Shown: piece after piece, positions 1-8,676 of the stretch
How the letters are laid out: each line of letters begins with the position of its first letter
How positions within the stretch are numbered: position 1 is the first letter of the stretch
Source: Actinomycetota bacterium
GTDB lineage: Bacteria > Actinomycetota > Actinomycetes > Actinomycetales > Microbacteriaceae
NCBI GenBank assembly: GCA_009702455.1
Contig: WLIA01000006.1
Location: forward strand, 1 to 50,688
Reading direction: 5' to 3'
DNA length: 50,688 nt
Translations under genes and position numbers: made by a program
The notes under the pieces: generated by a model
What the model saw: only the letters and a program-made list of their open reading frames with translations
What the model was told of the DNA's origin: nothing
The model's database searches: none

Positions 1-357
1 CAATCTGTGAACACTACCGACTCGGCCGTGCGCATCACGCACCTGCCAACCGGAACCGTTGTGAGTTGCCAGAACGAGAAGAGCCAGATTCAAAACAAAG
101 CCGCGGCAATGCGCGTTCTGCAAAGTCGCCTGCTCGAGATTAAGCGGCGCGAAGAAGAAGCTAAGAAGAAGTCAATTGCCGGTGATGTGAAGGCCAGCTG
201 GGGTGAGCAAATGCGCTCCTATGTAATGGCTCCATATCAGATGGTCAAGGATCTGCGCACCGACTACGAGGTAAACAACCCGAGCGCTGTCTTCGATGGC
301 GATCTTGATGGCTTTATTGCAGCGGGCATTCGCTGGCGCAAGCAGAGCCAGAACTAG
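1..357 (+). CDS. prfB: Peptide chain release factor 2, C-terminal part (truncated by window start)
   Basis: The reading frame is open from base 1 and encodes [11 protein letters not shown], the stretch that directly follows the two glycines of the GGQ motif in class I release factors, so the window appears to begin at the glutamine of GGQ. The downstream NEKSQIQNK and RVLQSRL segments and the C-terminal helix are typical of RF2, which ends translation at UGA and UAA by placing GGQ in the ribosomal peptidyl-transferase centre. The segment about 118 residues long matches the usual C-terminal end of the family. The following ftsE is the normal neighbour in actinobacteria, where prfB-ftsE-ftsX-smpB are adjacent. 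The N-terminal two thirds, including the stop-codon recognition motif, lies outside the window. Confidence 0.95.
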   Translation, partial: QSVNTTDSAVRITHLPTGTVVSCQNEKSQIQNKAAAMRVLQSRLLEIKRREEEAKKKSIAGDVKASWGEQMRSYVMAPYQMVKDLRTDYEVNNPSAVFDGDLDGFIAAGIRWRKQSQN

Positions 358-408
358 AAACCTCAGAAACTGGCGGCTAGCCTGACCGCCCTCGAGGGCC
401 TTGCAATT

Positions 409-414
409 TAGGCT
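409..414 (+). promoter_or_regulatory. Candidate -10 element for a leaderless ftsE transcript
   Basis: TAGGCT lies seven bases before the ATG at 422, and no Shine-Dalgarno sequence is seen. The distance fits transcription starting at or next to the start codon, as at several other genes in this window. No clear -35 box is seen. Confidence 0.5.
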
Positions 415-421
415 TATTTCA

Positions 422-1099
422 ATGATTCGCATAGAAAACGTAAGCAAAAACTACCGAGGCTCAAACCGCCCGGCGCTTGCCGATGTCTCGATTGAAATCG
501 AGAAGGGCGACTTCGTTTTCTTGGTCGGGGCTTCTGGCTCGGGCAAATCATCGCTGCTCAGGCTCATGCTTCGCGAGGATGTGCCGAGCACCGGCTCGGT
601 CTTCGTGCTCGGCGAAAACCTGGTGGGCATTCCAAGTCGCCGCATACCTTTCTTTCGCCGCAAGCTCGGCGTGGTCTTTCAAGACTTCAGGCTTCTGCCA
701 AACAAGACAGTGGCGCAGAATGTCGCCTTCAGCCTTGAGGTAATCGGCAAGTCTGCCGGATTCATTCAAGAGGCGGTTCCAGATGTTTTGCGCATGGTTG
801 GCCTAGAAGAAAAAGCCGGTCGCCTGCCTAGCGAACTCTCTGGCGGTGAGCAGCAACGCGTTGCTCTGGCTCGCGCAATTGTCAACAAGCCGGCACTGCT
901 CTTGGCCGACGAGCCAACCGGAAACCTCGACCCAAAGACCAGCGACGAAATCATGGCGCTGCTTGATCGCATCAACCAAAACGGCACAACGGTTGTGATG
1001 GCAACACACGACCGCGGAATCGTCGATCGCCTTCAGAAGCGCGTAGTTGAACTCAGCGATGGGCGAATCGTGCGCGATCAAAAAGTGGCTGGCTACTAA
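422..1099 (+). CDS. ftsE: Cell division ATP-binding protein FtsE
   Basis: A 225-residue ABC ATPase. It has Walker [10 protein letters not shown] (about residues 36-44), the signature [14 protein letters not shown] (from 139) and Walker B ALLLADEP (158-165) followed by TGNLD, the FtsE/LolD/MacB-type sequence. FtsE pairs with the membrane protein FtsX to form the FtsEX complex, which in actinobacteria controls a peptidoglycan hydrolase at the division site. The ATG at 422 is chosen over an in-frame TTG at 401 because family members begin MIRxxxVSKxY and because a -10-like hexamer ends seven bases upstream. The stop overlaps the ftsX start by one base (TAATG), implying translational coupling. 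Identity is secure from motifs and from the neighbouring ftsX. Confidence 0.96.
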   Translation: MIRIENVSKNYRGSNRPALADVSIEIEKGDFVFLVGASGSGKSSLLRLMLREDVPSTGSVFVLGENLVGIPSRRIPFFRRKLGVVFQDFRLLPNKTVAQNVAFSLEVIGKSAGFIQEAVPDVLRMVGLEEKAGRLPSELSGGEQQRVALARAIVNKPALLLADEPTGNLDPKTSDEIMALLDRINQNGTTVVMATHDRGIVDRLQKRVVELSDGRIVRDQKVAGY

Positions 1100-2013
1100 T
1101 GCGCGGCGGGTTCGTTTTCAGTGAGGTTCGACAGGGTTTGCGCCGCAACCTATCGATGGTCATTTCTGTAATTCTGGTTACTTTTCTGTCGCTAACTTTT
1201 GTTGGTGCGGCAACGCTTTTGCAAATGCAAATCGGTCAGATGAAGACCTACTGGTATGACAAGGCGCAGGTTGCAATCTATATGTGCAGCGAAGTTTCAC
1301 CTGCAGACGTTTGCGCGCAGGGCGAGGCATCGCAAGACCTGGTCAACGCCGTTCAAGCGCAGTTGCAGTCGTCGACCTTGGCTCCGTATGTAGAGCAGTT
1401 CTACTTTGAGAATCACCAGCAGGCCTACGACAAGTTTCAAGAACAGTTCAAGGGCAACGCTGTAGCCCAGTATGTGACTCCTGAGCAACTCAACGAAACC
1501 TTCTGGGTCAAGCTCAAGAACCCTGAGCAGAGCGCAATCATCACCGAGAGTTTCACCGGGTTCGGGGGAGTCGAAGAGGTGCGCGATCAGCGCAGCTATC
1601 TCGACCAGATCTTCAGCATTCTTAACGCTGCGAGCATCGCCGCCATCGCCATCGCCTCGCTCATGCTGGCTTCGGCAGCACTGCTCATCTCAACCACGAT
1701 TCGCCTCTCGGCCTTCGCCCGCCGCCGCGAGCTAGGCATCATGCGCCTTGTGGGCGCGAGCAACTTCTATATTCAGCTGCCGTTCATCCTTGAGGGTGTG
1801 CTCGCCGCGATCATCGGTAGCGTTCTCGCCGGTGGTGCCGTGCTGGCTATCGTTCAGTTCTTCGTTCAGGGCTACCTAGCCGTGAGCATGCCTTTCACCA
1901 ACTTCGTCGGGATAGCCGATGGATTGTTGGTCGTGCCGATTCTCATCGGTGCCGCGATTGTTCTCGCTGCGCTAGCCAGCGGTTTAGCAATTCGCCGTTA
2001 TCTGCGAATATAG
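1099..2013 (+). CDS. ftsX: Cell division permease-like protein FtsX
   Basis: A 304-residue membrane protein with the FtsX plan: a cytoplasmic N-terminus, a first transmembrane helix near residues 17-40, an extracytoplasmic domain of about 130 residues, then three C-terminal helices (roughly 175-200, 225-250 and 270-295). The motif RRRELGIMRLVGAS between the second and third helices is the conserved cytoplasmic segment that contacts FtsE. The extracytoplasmic loop carries two cysteines (in the MCSEVSPADVCAQ segment) that could form a disulfide. The gene overlaps ftsE by one base and precedes smpB by six, so the three are very likely co-transcribed. FtsX is expected to relay ATP-driven changes to a cell-wall hydrolase or its regulator; no such partner is adjacent here. 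Confidence 0.95.
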   Translation: MRGGFVFSEVRQGLRRNLSMVISVILVTFLSLTFVGAATLLQMQIGQMKTYWYDKAQVAIYMCSEVSPADVCAQGEASQDLVNAVQAQLQSSTLAPYVEQFYFENHQQAYDKFQEQFKGNAVAQYVTPEQLNETFWVKLKNPEQSAIITESFTGFGGVEEVRDQRSYLDQIFSILNAASIAAIAIASLMLASAALLISTTIRLSAFARRRELGIMRLVGASNFYIQLPFILEGVLAAIIGSVLAGGAVLAIVQFFVQGYLAVSMPFTNFVGIADGLLVVPILIGAAIVLAALASGLAIRRYLRI

Positions 2014-2019
2014 GTTCTT

Positions 2020-2493
2020 ATGCCTAGAGAACGTGGACAAAAAGTGGTTGCCAGCAACCGCAAAGCGCGCCACGACTATCACATAGAAGATGTCTACGAA
2101 GCCGGAATTGTGCTGAGTGGAACCGAAGTGAAGTCGTTGCGTGCCGGTCGCGCGTCTCTAATCGACGGATTCGCCTCGATCGAAGGCGGCCAGGCCTACC
2201 TCGAAAACGTTCACATTCCCGAGTACACGCAGGGCACTTGGAACAACCACTCGACCCGTCGTCGTCGCAAGTTGCTGCTCAACCGTGCAGAGATCAGCAA
2301 ACTGGCCGGCAAAATCAAAGAGAGCGGATACACGCTTGTGCCGCTTTCGCTCTACTTCAAAGACGGCTACGCGAAGGTCGAAATCGCACTTGCTCGAGGC
2401 AAGAAAGAGTATGACAAGCGTCAGGCCCTGAAAGAGCAGCAGGATAAGCGCGAGGCCGATCGTGCCATGTCGACCAAGGGCAAAGACTGGTAA
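2020..2493 (+). CDS. smpB: SsrA-binding protein SmpB
   Basis: A 157-residue protein with the SmpB core: [20 protein letters not shown] near the N-terminus, [18 protein letters not shown], and a lysine/arginine-rich C-terminal tail ending in KGKDW that forms the helix entering the empty mRNA channel. SmpB binds the tRNA-like part of tmRNA and lets it enter stalled ribosomes for trans-translation. The tmRNA gene itself is about 1.8 kb downstream. Length and motif order are normal for the family. It lies six bases after ftsX, and its stop overlaps the next start (TAATG), so it probably belongs to the prfB/ftsEX transcript. Confidence 0.97.
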   Translation: MPRERGQKVVASNRKARHDYHIEDVYEAGIVLSGTEVKSLRAGRASLIDGFASIEGGQAYLENVHIPEYTQGTWNNHSTRRRRKLLLNRAEISKLAGKIKESGYTLVPLSLYFKDGYAKVEIALARGKKEYDKRQALKEQQDKREADRAMSTKGKDW

Positions 2494-3050
2494 TGAGCGA
2501 GCTAACTTTCAAGCGCCTAAGCGTTGATAGCCTGCACGACTTTCTCGACTACTTCGATCACGAAGCTTTCACCGACAACGAGAAGTGGGCTGGCTGCTAT
2601 TGCCAGTTCTACCTGAACGACCCAGCCAAGGTCGGGTCGCAACCAACCTCAAAAGAGGGCAATCGCCAGAGCGCATGTGATCGCGTTGAATCTGGTGACA
2701 TGGATGGCTACCTCGCTTACCAAGACGGCAAGGTCGTTGGCTGGACTGCCGCGGGAGCGTCGAGTTTGTTTCCTGGTTTGCCAGACGCGAGCGACAAGTT
2801 GGCGCGCATTCTGTGTTTTGTAATTCACCCAGACCACCGTGGTGAGGGAGTGGCCACGGGAATGCTTGACCACGCGATTGCCGACCTGAGCGCCCGAGGC
2901 TTCGCCGCAATCGAGGCAGCGCCTTACACCGCTCCTGAGATGCAGGCATCCAACTACCGAGGCCACCTATCCATGTATCAAAAAGTAGGCTTCGAAGTCG
3001 TGGTCGACATGGGTGAATTTGGTGTCTTAGTGCGCAAGCACCTCGACTAG
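2493..3050 (+). CDS. GNAT-family N-acetyltransferase
   Basis: A 185-residue single-domain acetyltransferase. The segment HPDHRGEGVATGML (about residues 110-123) is the acetyl-CoA pyrophosphate-binding motif (Q/RxxGxG/A) following the beta-4 strand CFVIHP. The C-terminal YQKVGFEVV is the usual end of the fold. An N-terminal CYCQFYLNDP segment with two cysteines is not a general GNAT feature but occurs in a subgroup of small GNAT proteins. Substrate cannot be told from sequence. The start overlaps the smpB stop by one base, and the gene ends immediately before the convergent terC-like gene with no spacer, so terminators on either strand must lie within coding sequence or be factor dependent. 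Confidence 0.85.
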   Translation: MSELTFKRLSVDSLHDFLDYFDHEAFTDNEKWAGCYCQFYLNDPAKVGSQPTSKEGNRQSACDRVESGDMDGYLAYQDGKVVGWTAAGASSLFPGLPDASDKLARILCFVIHPDHRGEGVATGMLDHAIADLSARGFAAIEAAPYTAPEMQASNYRGHLSMYQKVGFEVVVDMGEFGVLVRKHLD

Positions 3051-4046
3051 CTACTTTTTAGAAGTCTTTCTCTTCTCGCTGGTTGCAATCAGGCTGACAA
3101 CGGTCGTTACAACCAAAGTCAACAGAATGAAACCAAGAGATAGGTCGGTTGAAATCTCTGGGATTGCCTTGATTGGCTCGCCGTTGTTCAAGAACGGAAG
3201 TTCGTTCTTGTGCAGAGCGTGAATCACGAGCTTCACACCAATCCAGGCCAAGATGATGGCCAGACCTACGCCCAGGTACTTCAAGCGTTCCATAAGTCCG
3301 CTTAGCAAGAAGTAGAGCTGCCTCAAGCCCATTAGTGCGAATGCGTTTGCCATGAAGACGATGTATGGCTCATTGGTCAAACCGTAGACAGCCGGAATGG
3401 AATCTAGTGCGAAGAGTAGATCTGTCATGCCGATGGCAATCATTACCAGCAGCAACGGCGTAATGAAACGCTTGCCGTTCTGAACGATGGTGAGTTTTGC
3501 ACCGTGATACTCGTCAACAGTCGGAAAGTGTCGCTTGATGAAAGCGGTTGCTTTTCCGCCGGGAACCTTTTCGTCATGGCTTCCTGCCTTGAGCGTGTCC
3601 CAAATCAAGAGCGCTGCCGTGTAGAGCAAGAAGAATCCAAAGATGTAGAAGACCCAGCTAAATTGCTCGATTGCTGCAGCACCCGCTGCGATAAAGATTC
3701 CGCGCAGAATCAGAGCCAGAACGATTCCAATTAGCAGAGCCTGACTTTGCAGCCTTCTAGGAACCGCAAACTTTGTGAAGATAACCAAGAAGACGAAGAG
3801 GTTGTCAACCGAAAGGGATTTCTCAGTTATGAATCCAGCCAGGTATTCGCCGCCAAACCTTGCTCCCCAGACCTCGGTAACCAAAAAGGTAAACAGAAGT
3901 GCGAGACCTATGTAAATTACGCTTTGAATTGCTGATTCCTTGAAGGTCGGCTCATGAGGCTTGCGAATCTGATAGATCAAATCACCCAAAATCACCAAAG
4001 TGATGAGCCCGATCGACAACTGCCAAACCCACGGGGCGACAAACAT
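3051..4046 (-). CDS. TerC/Alx-family integral membrane protein
   Basis: A 331-residue protein with about nine hydrophobic segments. The family hallmark ITEKSLSVDNLFVF (near residue 75) contains the acidic D-N pair conserved in TerC/Alx proteins, and a second conserved acidic segment, FALDSIPAVYGLTNEPYIVF, follows in the C-terminal half. Members are linked to tellurium resistance and to manganese export or metal loading of exported proteins; which applies here is unknown. The ATG at 4046 is preferred to a TTG at 4058 because GGAAG sits five bases before it. A conserved manganese riboswitch that sometimes precedes this family was looked for upstream but not recognised. The stop abuts that of the GNAT gene. 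Confidence 0.9.
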   Translation of the reverse strand: MFVAPWVWQLSIGLITLVILGDLIYQIRKPHEPTFKESAIQSVIYIGLALLFTFLVTEVWGARFGGEYLAGFITEKSLSVDNLFVFLVIFTKFAVPRRLQSQALLIGIVLALILRGIFIAAGAAAIEQFSWVFYIFGFFLLYTAALLIWDTLKAGSHDEKVPGGKATAFIKRHFPTVDEYHGAKLTIVQNGKRFITPLLLVMIAIGMTDLLFALDSIPAVYGLTNEPYIVFMANAFALMGLRQLYFLLSGLMERLKYLGVGLAIILAWIGVKLVIHALHKNELPFLNNGEPIKAIPEISTDLSLGFILLTLVVTTVVSLIATSEKRKTSKK

Positions 4047-4268
4047 TACTTCTTCCAAGAAGTCCCTCTTCTCTTGAACCGCGACAGCGACATTTTGAAA
4101 AGTCTAAACGCCCTCCTTGCATGGAGGTCTGGGGCGAGCGCTTGCAGGCGGCTAATTTGCTCAAATTCTCGGCTAACTCGCAGACTACTCACAGACCGAG
4201 GCTCTGGCGAATGTCGGAGCCAGGGCTTACTCTTATAGAGCCTCGAAAGGGGTTTGATAACTAAACAT
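4047..4268. other. Intergenic region between terC-like gene and ssrA
   Basis: About 220 bases between divergent genes, presumably holding both promoters. Two inverted repeats are visible: CCTCC-N6-GGAGG at 4112-4127 and GCTCTGG...CCAGGGC at about 4201-4227. A -10-like TAACTA at 4258-4263 is five bases before the mature tmRNA 5' end. No protein-coding frame with family resemblance is seen here. Confidence 0.45.
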
Positions 4269-4636
4269 GGGGATGATCGGTTTCGACATTGCATTAGTGA
4301 ATGGAAGAAGCGGGTCGAGAATGTAGCGTCAACTCGTTAATGTCCGCTGCAAACTATAGGTGCCAAATCAAACCGCACCGACTTTGCCCTAGCTGCATAA
4401 GCTAGCCCAAAGTCCGTCAGCCTAAATCTGATTTCGTTTTAGAGTCTGGCGTCATTTAGAAATCTCGCTGAGTGTCTATGTCGTAGGGGCGCTCGGGACT
4501 TTAACTATGGCTGGGCCTGTCGGATATGTCGCTTCAAGCTAGCGCCGGGGCCGAGTAGAACCTTATTGAAGATACACCCGTAGAAGTGCCGTGATCATTG
4601 CATTGGACGGGGGTTCAATTCCCCCCATCTCCACCA
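4269..4636 (+). ncRNA. ssrA: Transfer-messenger RNA (tmRNA)
   Basis: The 5' end GGGGATGATCGGTTTCGAC and the 3' end CATCTCCACCA form the tRNA-like acceptor stem (GGGGAUG pairs with CAUCUCC, one G-U), and the T arm GGGGG-TTCAATT-CCCCC precedes it. The CCA is encoded. The internal reading frame starts at the alanine codon GCC at 4362 and encodes the degradation tag AKSNRTDFALAA before a TAA at 4398-4400; the ending FALAA/YALAA is standard. tmRNA with SmpB rescues ribosomes stalled on broken messages and tags the nascent chain for proteolysis. The total length of about 368 bases is normal. Ends are set from the acceptor-stem pairing. Confidence 0.97.
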
Positions 4637-4660
4637 TCTGCAGCATCCCATGTGAGAAAC

Positions 4661-4692
4661 AGCCCGCCAGCAATGGTGGGCTCTTTCTTTTT
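4661..4692 (+). terminator. Intrinsic terminator of ssrA
   Basis: AGCCCGCCA-GCAA-TGGTGGGCT forms a nine-base-pair stem with one G-U pair and a four-base loop, followed directly by CTTTCTTTTT. It is 24 bases downstream of the tmRNA CCA end. Confidence 0.9.
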
Positions 4693-4701
4693 CAGCATGT
4701 C

Positions 4702-4707
4702 TAGACT
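4702..4707 (+). promoter_or_regulatory. -10 element for a leaderless transcript of the TRIC gene
   Basis: TAGACT is followed by exactly six bases and then the ATG at 4714. No Shine-Dalgarno sequence is present, and the upstream ssrA terminator isolates this gene, so a private promoter is required. Confidence 0.6.
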
Positions 4708-4713
4708 TGGCTC

Positions 4714-5358
4714 ATGTCGAACGAGCAGCTTCAGTGGTGGGTAACCAACTTTCACCTACCTTTTGAGGTTCTTGGCACACTTGCATTTGCTTTCTCAGGC
4801 CTGATTGAGGCCGCACGCAAAAAGCTCGACATAGTGGGCATGGCAATGGTCACGGCCGTTGCCGCATTCGGAGGCGGAACCCTGCGCGACATTTTGCTCG
4901 ATCGAAGCCCGCTGTTCTGGATAGCCAACGACTGGTGGATTTGGACAATTCTTGTGATCTGCGGCCTTGCCATGATTTTCTTCAGGGCGCGTCACCTCGA
5001 GTTCACAGAGCGTGCAATGCAGTGGCCAGACGCTATCGGTCTCGGCGTATTCGCGAGCGGTGGAACAATGCTTGCTCTTCAGGCTGGAACATCGGCAATC
5101 GTTGCCGTAATCATGGGTGTAATTACTTCTATATTCGGCAGCGTGCTTCGAGACATCTTTACTAACCAGGTTCCAAGAGCTTTCACAGATCACCAGCCCT
5201 ATGCCTCGGTCGCCTTCTTAGGATGTTGGGTTGTGGTTTTTGCCCACTGGCTCGCCTGGCCAGCGGCGCTTGCTGTAGCGGTCGGAGCGTTGGTGACCGT
5301 GGCGATTCGCCTAGCTGTGATGATCTTCGGTTGGCGCGTGCCATCGTGGCGGGTCTAG
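4714..5358 (+). CDS. Trimeric intracellular cation channel (TRIC/UPF0126) family membrane protein
   Basis: A 214-residue protein with seven predicted membrane segments arranged as two repeats of three helices plus one. Each repeat carries the family glycine/arginine motif: FGGGTLRDILL in the first and FGSVLRDIFTN in the second. The family (bacterial YicG-like proteins) includes structurally known prokaryotic TRIC channels that form trimers and conduct potassium; a transport role here follows from family knowledge only. The start is supported by a -10 hexamer six bases upstream and the absence of any better codon. It runs towards the ECF S-component gene on the other strand, with only two bases between their stops. 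Confidence 0.88.
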   Translation: MSNEQLQWWVTNFHLPFEVLGTLAFAFSGLIEAARKKLDIVGMAMVTAVAAFGGGTLRDILLDRSPLFWIANDWWIWTILVICGLAMIFFRARHLEFTERAMQWPDAIGLGVFASGGTMLALQAGTSAIVAVIMGVITSIFGSVLRDIFTNQVPRAFTDHQPYASVAFLGCWVVVFAHWLAWPAALAVAVGALVTVAIRLAVMIFGWRVPSWRV

Positions 5359-5360
5359 CC

Positions 5361-6125
5361 CTAGCCCTCGAAACCGCCGCGGTTAGCCGCTCTCCTGAGA
5401 GACGTTAGCAACGCGGGTGCCGCAATCAGAATCAGCGCGCAAGTCGTGATTGCGCGACCGGCATCCCAGAGCAAACCACCCGTGGCAATCTCGTAGTTCA
5501 AGAAGCGCAGCAGGTTTGCACCCAGCCCAGCGCCGGCTTCATAAGACACCGATGAGTCTGCGCCTGCTAAGAACGGCCAGTTCCACAGCGTCATTAGTGC
5601 GCCATAGACGAAACTCGCCAAGACCGCGTAAACGCAAAGTGTGAGCAACTGCGCGAACTTGCCTTTGAATCTCGGAAGAGCTCCGGCGCCGATTCCCACG
5701 AGACCAGCGGCCATCATTTGAAACGGCAGCCAAGGGCCGACGCCCGCACCGAGTAGTGCCGAAACTAAAATCGATGCGCTGCCGAGAATGAATCCGAATC
5801 CGCTTCTAAAGATGTATGCGCCGATGATGATGAGAAAGAATGCGGTTTCGATTCCGGCGGTGCCTGCACCGAGCAGGCGAATCACCGCGTTTATTGCAGT
5901 CATGACTCCGAGAATGGCGAGTTGGCGCGAACCGATTTCACCCGTTGAAAATTCGACCAACACTATTGCAATAATCAGCGGCATCAGCGCCATGAATACT
6001 GCCTGAGCCAAAAGATTCTCGTTTTGGCTATCGGTTGCAATCAGCAGTGGCCAGGCAAACATCAAAATCGAAGCAAGTGCGGCTACGGCAATTGAAACCT
6101 TCGAGAGAAGCGGTTGCTTATTCAT
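5361..6125 (-). CDS. ECF transporter S component (probable cobalamin-specific subunit)
   Basis: A 254-residue, strongly hydrophobic protein with about six membrane helices and small-residue-rich helices typical of energy-coupling-factor S components. It contains TAGIETAFFLIIIGAY and GVGPWLPFQMMAAG, segments I associate with the CbrT-like S components of actinobacteria. In ECF transporters the S component binds the vitamin and topples in the membrane when the EcfA-EcfT module hydrolyses ATP. The start overlaps the end of the fused ecfA gene by eight bases, and it is the last gene of the operon behind the cobalamin riboswitch, so vitamin B12 or a precursor is the likely substrate. The specificity is inferred from context, not from binding residues. 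Confidence 0.85.
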   Translation of the reverse strand: MNKQPLLSKVSIAVAALASILMFAWPLLIATDSQNENLLAQAVFMALMPLIIAIVLVEFSTGEIGSRQLAILGVMTAINAVIRLLGAGTAGIETAFFLIIIGAYIFRSGFGFILGSASILVSALLGAGVGPWLPFQMMAAGLVGIGAGALPRFKGKFAQLLTLCVYAVLASFVYGALMTLWNWPFLAGADSSVSYEAGAGLGANLLRFLNYEIATGGLLWDAGRAITTCALILIAAPALLTSLRRAANRGGFEG

Positions 6126-7710
6126 TAGTCACCACCTGCTGCAAAGCAATCACGCCAGGCAGTTTTGTGATTTGCGCAACCTGGCTGGCAAGCGAATTGT
6201 CGGCACGGTATTCAAGAGCAGTTTCAACCGGCTGATCGGCAATAACTTTTCCAGCTTCTAGTTGAATCACGCGGTCGGCTGACTGGGCGATGAACTCAAC
6301 ATCGTGAGAGGCGAAAATCACTGCTTTGCCTGACGAGGCAAGGTTTCGCAAAACCTGGGCAACTTGCTTTTTGGCTGCATAGTCGAGGCCGCGAGTTGGT
6401 TCATCCAAGATAACTAGGCTCGCATTCTTGACCAGCTGCATGGCAAGAACAAGCGCGAGCTGCTGACCGCTGCTCAAATCTCTCGGATGAATCGAGGGGT
6501 CAATTCGACCGCTGAACTGCTCGAACAACTGACTCGTTGAGGCCGACTTTGCTTCTGCAACCTCGTCGGCCTCATCGAGTTCATCGCCCAGATTTGGCAA
6601 AAAGAGCAGATCGGCGGCCTGCTGCGGCACCATCGCCACAACCGAAAGTCGCTCGGTTGCCGTGAGTGTTGCGGGGTCCTGCCCGGCCACTGAAATTCTG
6701 CCATCGCCTCGGTTTCCGGTGCCCTGAAGCGCCCAGAGCAGCGAAGTCTTGCCCGAGCCGTTTTCGCCCATGACCGCAATGACCTCACCGGCCTTTGCCG
6801 AAAGAGAAACCGAATCGACGGCTCGAAGAGAGCCGTAATCAACGGTCACTCGCTCGGCGTTTAGAACCTCAGAACCGAGCGGCAGGTGAGCGATGCGCTT
6901 TGTGGTGTGCGGGGCAGAACGCGCGAACTCTTCAGCTGCATGCTCGATGCTGAGCAAAACCTTCGGCCAGGCCAGCTGGTGTGCCAGCTCGATCAGCGGC
7001 GGCACAAATTTGAATTTGGCTAGCTGAGTTTGCGGTTCACCCTGTGAAACTGTGCCGTCATTGTTCACGATGATCACAGAGTCAACCAGGCCGACCAGGC
7101 GTTCGATTCGATGTTCGGCAACAATCACGGTTATGCCCTCTGATCGACTTAGCCTCCAGACAAATTCGAGAAGTTCTTTTGCAGCCAATGGGTCTAGAGC
7201 TGAAGTCGGTTCGTCTAGCACCAGAATCTTTTGCCCAGCGCTGAGAGCTGCCGCGATTGCCACTCGTTGCTGCTGACCGCCCGAAAGCTCGAACAGTTTT
7301 CGATTGCGCAACTCGCTGAGACCGGTTGCGGCAAGTGCTGCATCAACACGTCGAATCATTTCGTCGCGACCGATGGCTAGTTGCTCGAGGGCAAAGGCCA
7401 ACTCTTCGAGCACAGTGTCTGCAACGAATGCACCTTCGGGCTGCTGATTCACATAACCGATCAGGTGGGCGGTCTCGTGAGGCATTGCTCGACTGAAATC
7501 TTGACCATCAATTGTGCGAACCCCACTTGCCGTTCCACCGCTGAAGTGAGGCACCAGCCCAACGAGTGCCTTGAGCAATGTTGACTTGCCGCTGCCAGTT
7601 GCTCCGCAAACCAGAACGAATTGGCCGGCTTTTATATCAACGCTCGCTCGATTTAGTTTGGCTTCATCGCCATTCTTGTAGGTGAAGGTGAAATTCTTGA
7701 GGCTTATCAA
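6118..7710 (-). CDS. Fused ECF transporter ATPase (two ABC domains, EcfA-EcfA')
   Basis: A 530-residue protein with two complete ABC ATPase domains. The N-terminal domain has Walker A GATGSGKST (residues 36-44), signature LSGGQQQRVAIAAAL and Walker B ILVLDEPTSALD. The C-terminal domain has GENGSGKTS, signature LSSGQQLALVLAMQL and LVILDEPTRGLD. Group-specific ECF transporters use two ATPases, and here both come from one gene. The TTG at 7710 is chosen because its four-base overlap with the ecfT stop (TTGA) signals coupling and because the ABC domain begins immediately (ISLKNFTFTY); longer frames add an unrelated 16-residue head inside ecfT. The protein powers the adjacent EcfT/S-component pair. 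Confidence 0.92.
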   Translation of the reverse strand: MISLKNFTFTYKNGDEAKLNRASVDIKAGQFVLVCGATGSGKSTLLKALVGLVPHFSGGTASGVRTIDGQDFSRAMPHETAHLIGYVNQQPEGAFVADTVLEELAFALEQLAIGRDEMIRRVDAALAATGLSELRNRKLFELSGGQQQRVAIAAALSAGQKILVLDEPTSALDPLAAKELLEFVWRLSRSEGITVIVAEHRIERLVGLVDSVIIVNNDGTVSQGEPQTQLAKFKFVPPLIELAHQLAWPKVLLSIEHAAEEFARSAPHTTKRIAHLPLGSEVLNAERVTVDYGSLRAVDSVSLSAKAGEVIAVMGENGSGKTSLLWALQGTGNRGDGRISVAGQDPATLTATERLSVVAMVPQQAADLLFLPNLGDELDEADEVAEAKSASTSQLFEQFSGRIDPSIHPRDLSSGQQLALVLAMQLVKNASLVILDEPTRGLDYAAKKQVAQVLRNLASSGKAVIFASHDVEFIAQSADRVIQLEAGKVIADQPVETALEYRADNSLASQVAQITKLPGVIALQQVVTNE

Positions 7711-8663
7711 ACCGGCATCACCGCCCAGGCAAAGTGAACAATCAGAAGAACACTGCATGCTGCGATCACCGCAAAATCGATAGGCGTGCGAGCGGTTCTG
7801 GCGATGCTGGTTCGCGAATTTCTTCGAGACGTGAGTCGTACGCTAATCACCGAGGTGACGGCACCAATCGCCAAAAGTGTCATTGCGGCTGGTGCAGAGA
7901 ATCCGCTCAGAAGCACGAACACTCCCATGGTTATTGCGAGCAGAGACTGCAACCCGAGCACGCGTGCTAGCAAGAGTTCGCCCTTGCTCTGAGTCGACTT
8001 GCGACCAAAACCGCGCGCATCCATGCTGGCTGCCAACAGCAGTGATCGATCAAGGGTGTCTTCGAGCACCGGAATCAACAGGCCGTTGAGCGTAGACGAT
8101 TTGCGACCCTTGCCACGCAGCCCTCGCGCTCTTCTAACGCGGGCAAAGCTCTCGATTAATTGCGGTGCCAGGTTGATTGCCACCGAAACGCTCGTTGCTA
8201 TTTCATAGAGTGCGCCGGGCGCAGACTTCAAAAGTTTGCGCGGATTCGCGAGGGTGTTTGCTACGGCGATGGCCAAAATGATTGCGGCCAAGCGACTTCC
8301 GTCTAGCAATGCGCCCAACATGGCTGGCGCTGAGACATTGCCGAGAAGGCCGATTGCGCCAAGACCAAAGTCGAGTTCGAAGCGTGGCAATTCAAGCAAA
8401 ATGTCATCGGTCTCTTGGCTGAACGAAAAGACGATTCGAAACACAACGCGAATCACAACTACTGCGAGCGCAAGAATCAAATAGAACTTGAGCGATCTCG
8501 CCCAAGGCGCGTTCTCACGAAAGACAAGAATCAACAGCACCGAAAGCGCTGCAACCGAGAGGGTCTGCACGATGCTGGTAGCCGAGCCTGCAATCACGGC
8601 GAGCGCAAGCGAGATCACCCACCAGGTTGATGGGTGAATCTTGCTTGCAAGTTTCTGGATCAT
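7707..8663 (-). CDS. ECF transporter transmembrane coupling subunit EcfT
   Basis: A 318-residue membrane protein with about five or six hydrophobic helices. It has the two EcfT coupling motifs: RARGLRG and DARGFGR, the Ala-Arg-Gly helices that dock into the two ATPases. The ATG at 8663 is preferred; longer in-frame starts would overlap the upstream beta-domain gene and add non-conserved sequence. EcfT transmits ATP-driven motion to the S component. The gene follows the upstream stop by 13 bases and overlaps the fused ATPase by four. Since all subunits lie behind one riboswitch, this is a dedicated (group I) transporter rather than a shared module. Confidence 0.9.
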   Translation of the reverse strand: MIQKLASKIHPSTWWVISLALAVIAGSATSIVQTLSVAALSVLLILVFRENAPWARSLKFYLILALAVVVIRVVFRIVFSFSQETDDILLELPRFELDFGLGAIGLLGNVSAPAMLGALLDGSRLAAIILAIAVANTLANPRKLLKSAPGALYEIATSVSVAINLAPQLIESFARVRRARGLRGKGRKSSTLNGLLIPVLEDTLDRSLLLAASMDARGFGRKSTQSKGELLLARVLGLQSLLAITMGVFVLLSGFSAPAAMTLLAIGAVTSVISVRLTSRRNSRTSIARTARTPIDFAVIAACSVLLIVHFAWAVMPV

Positions 8664-8676
8664 CGATTCTCGAACA

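Noticed and set aside
4047-4268. Possible manganese (yybP-ykoY) riboswitch upstream of the TerC-like gene
   Set aside because: The conserved internal motifs were not found on the minus strand, although inverted repeats exist.
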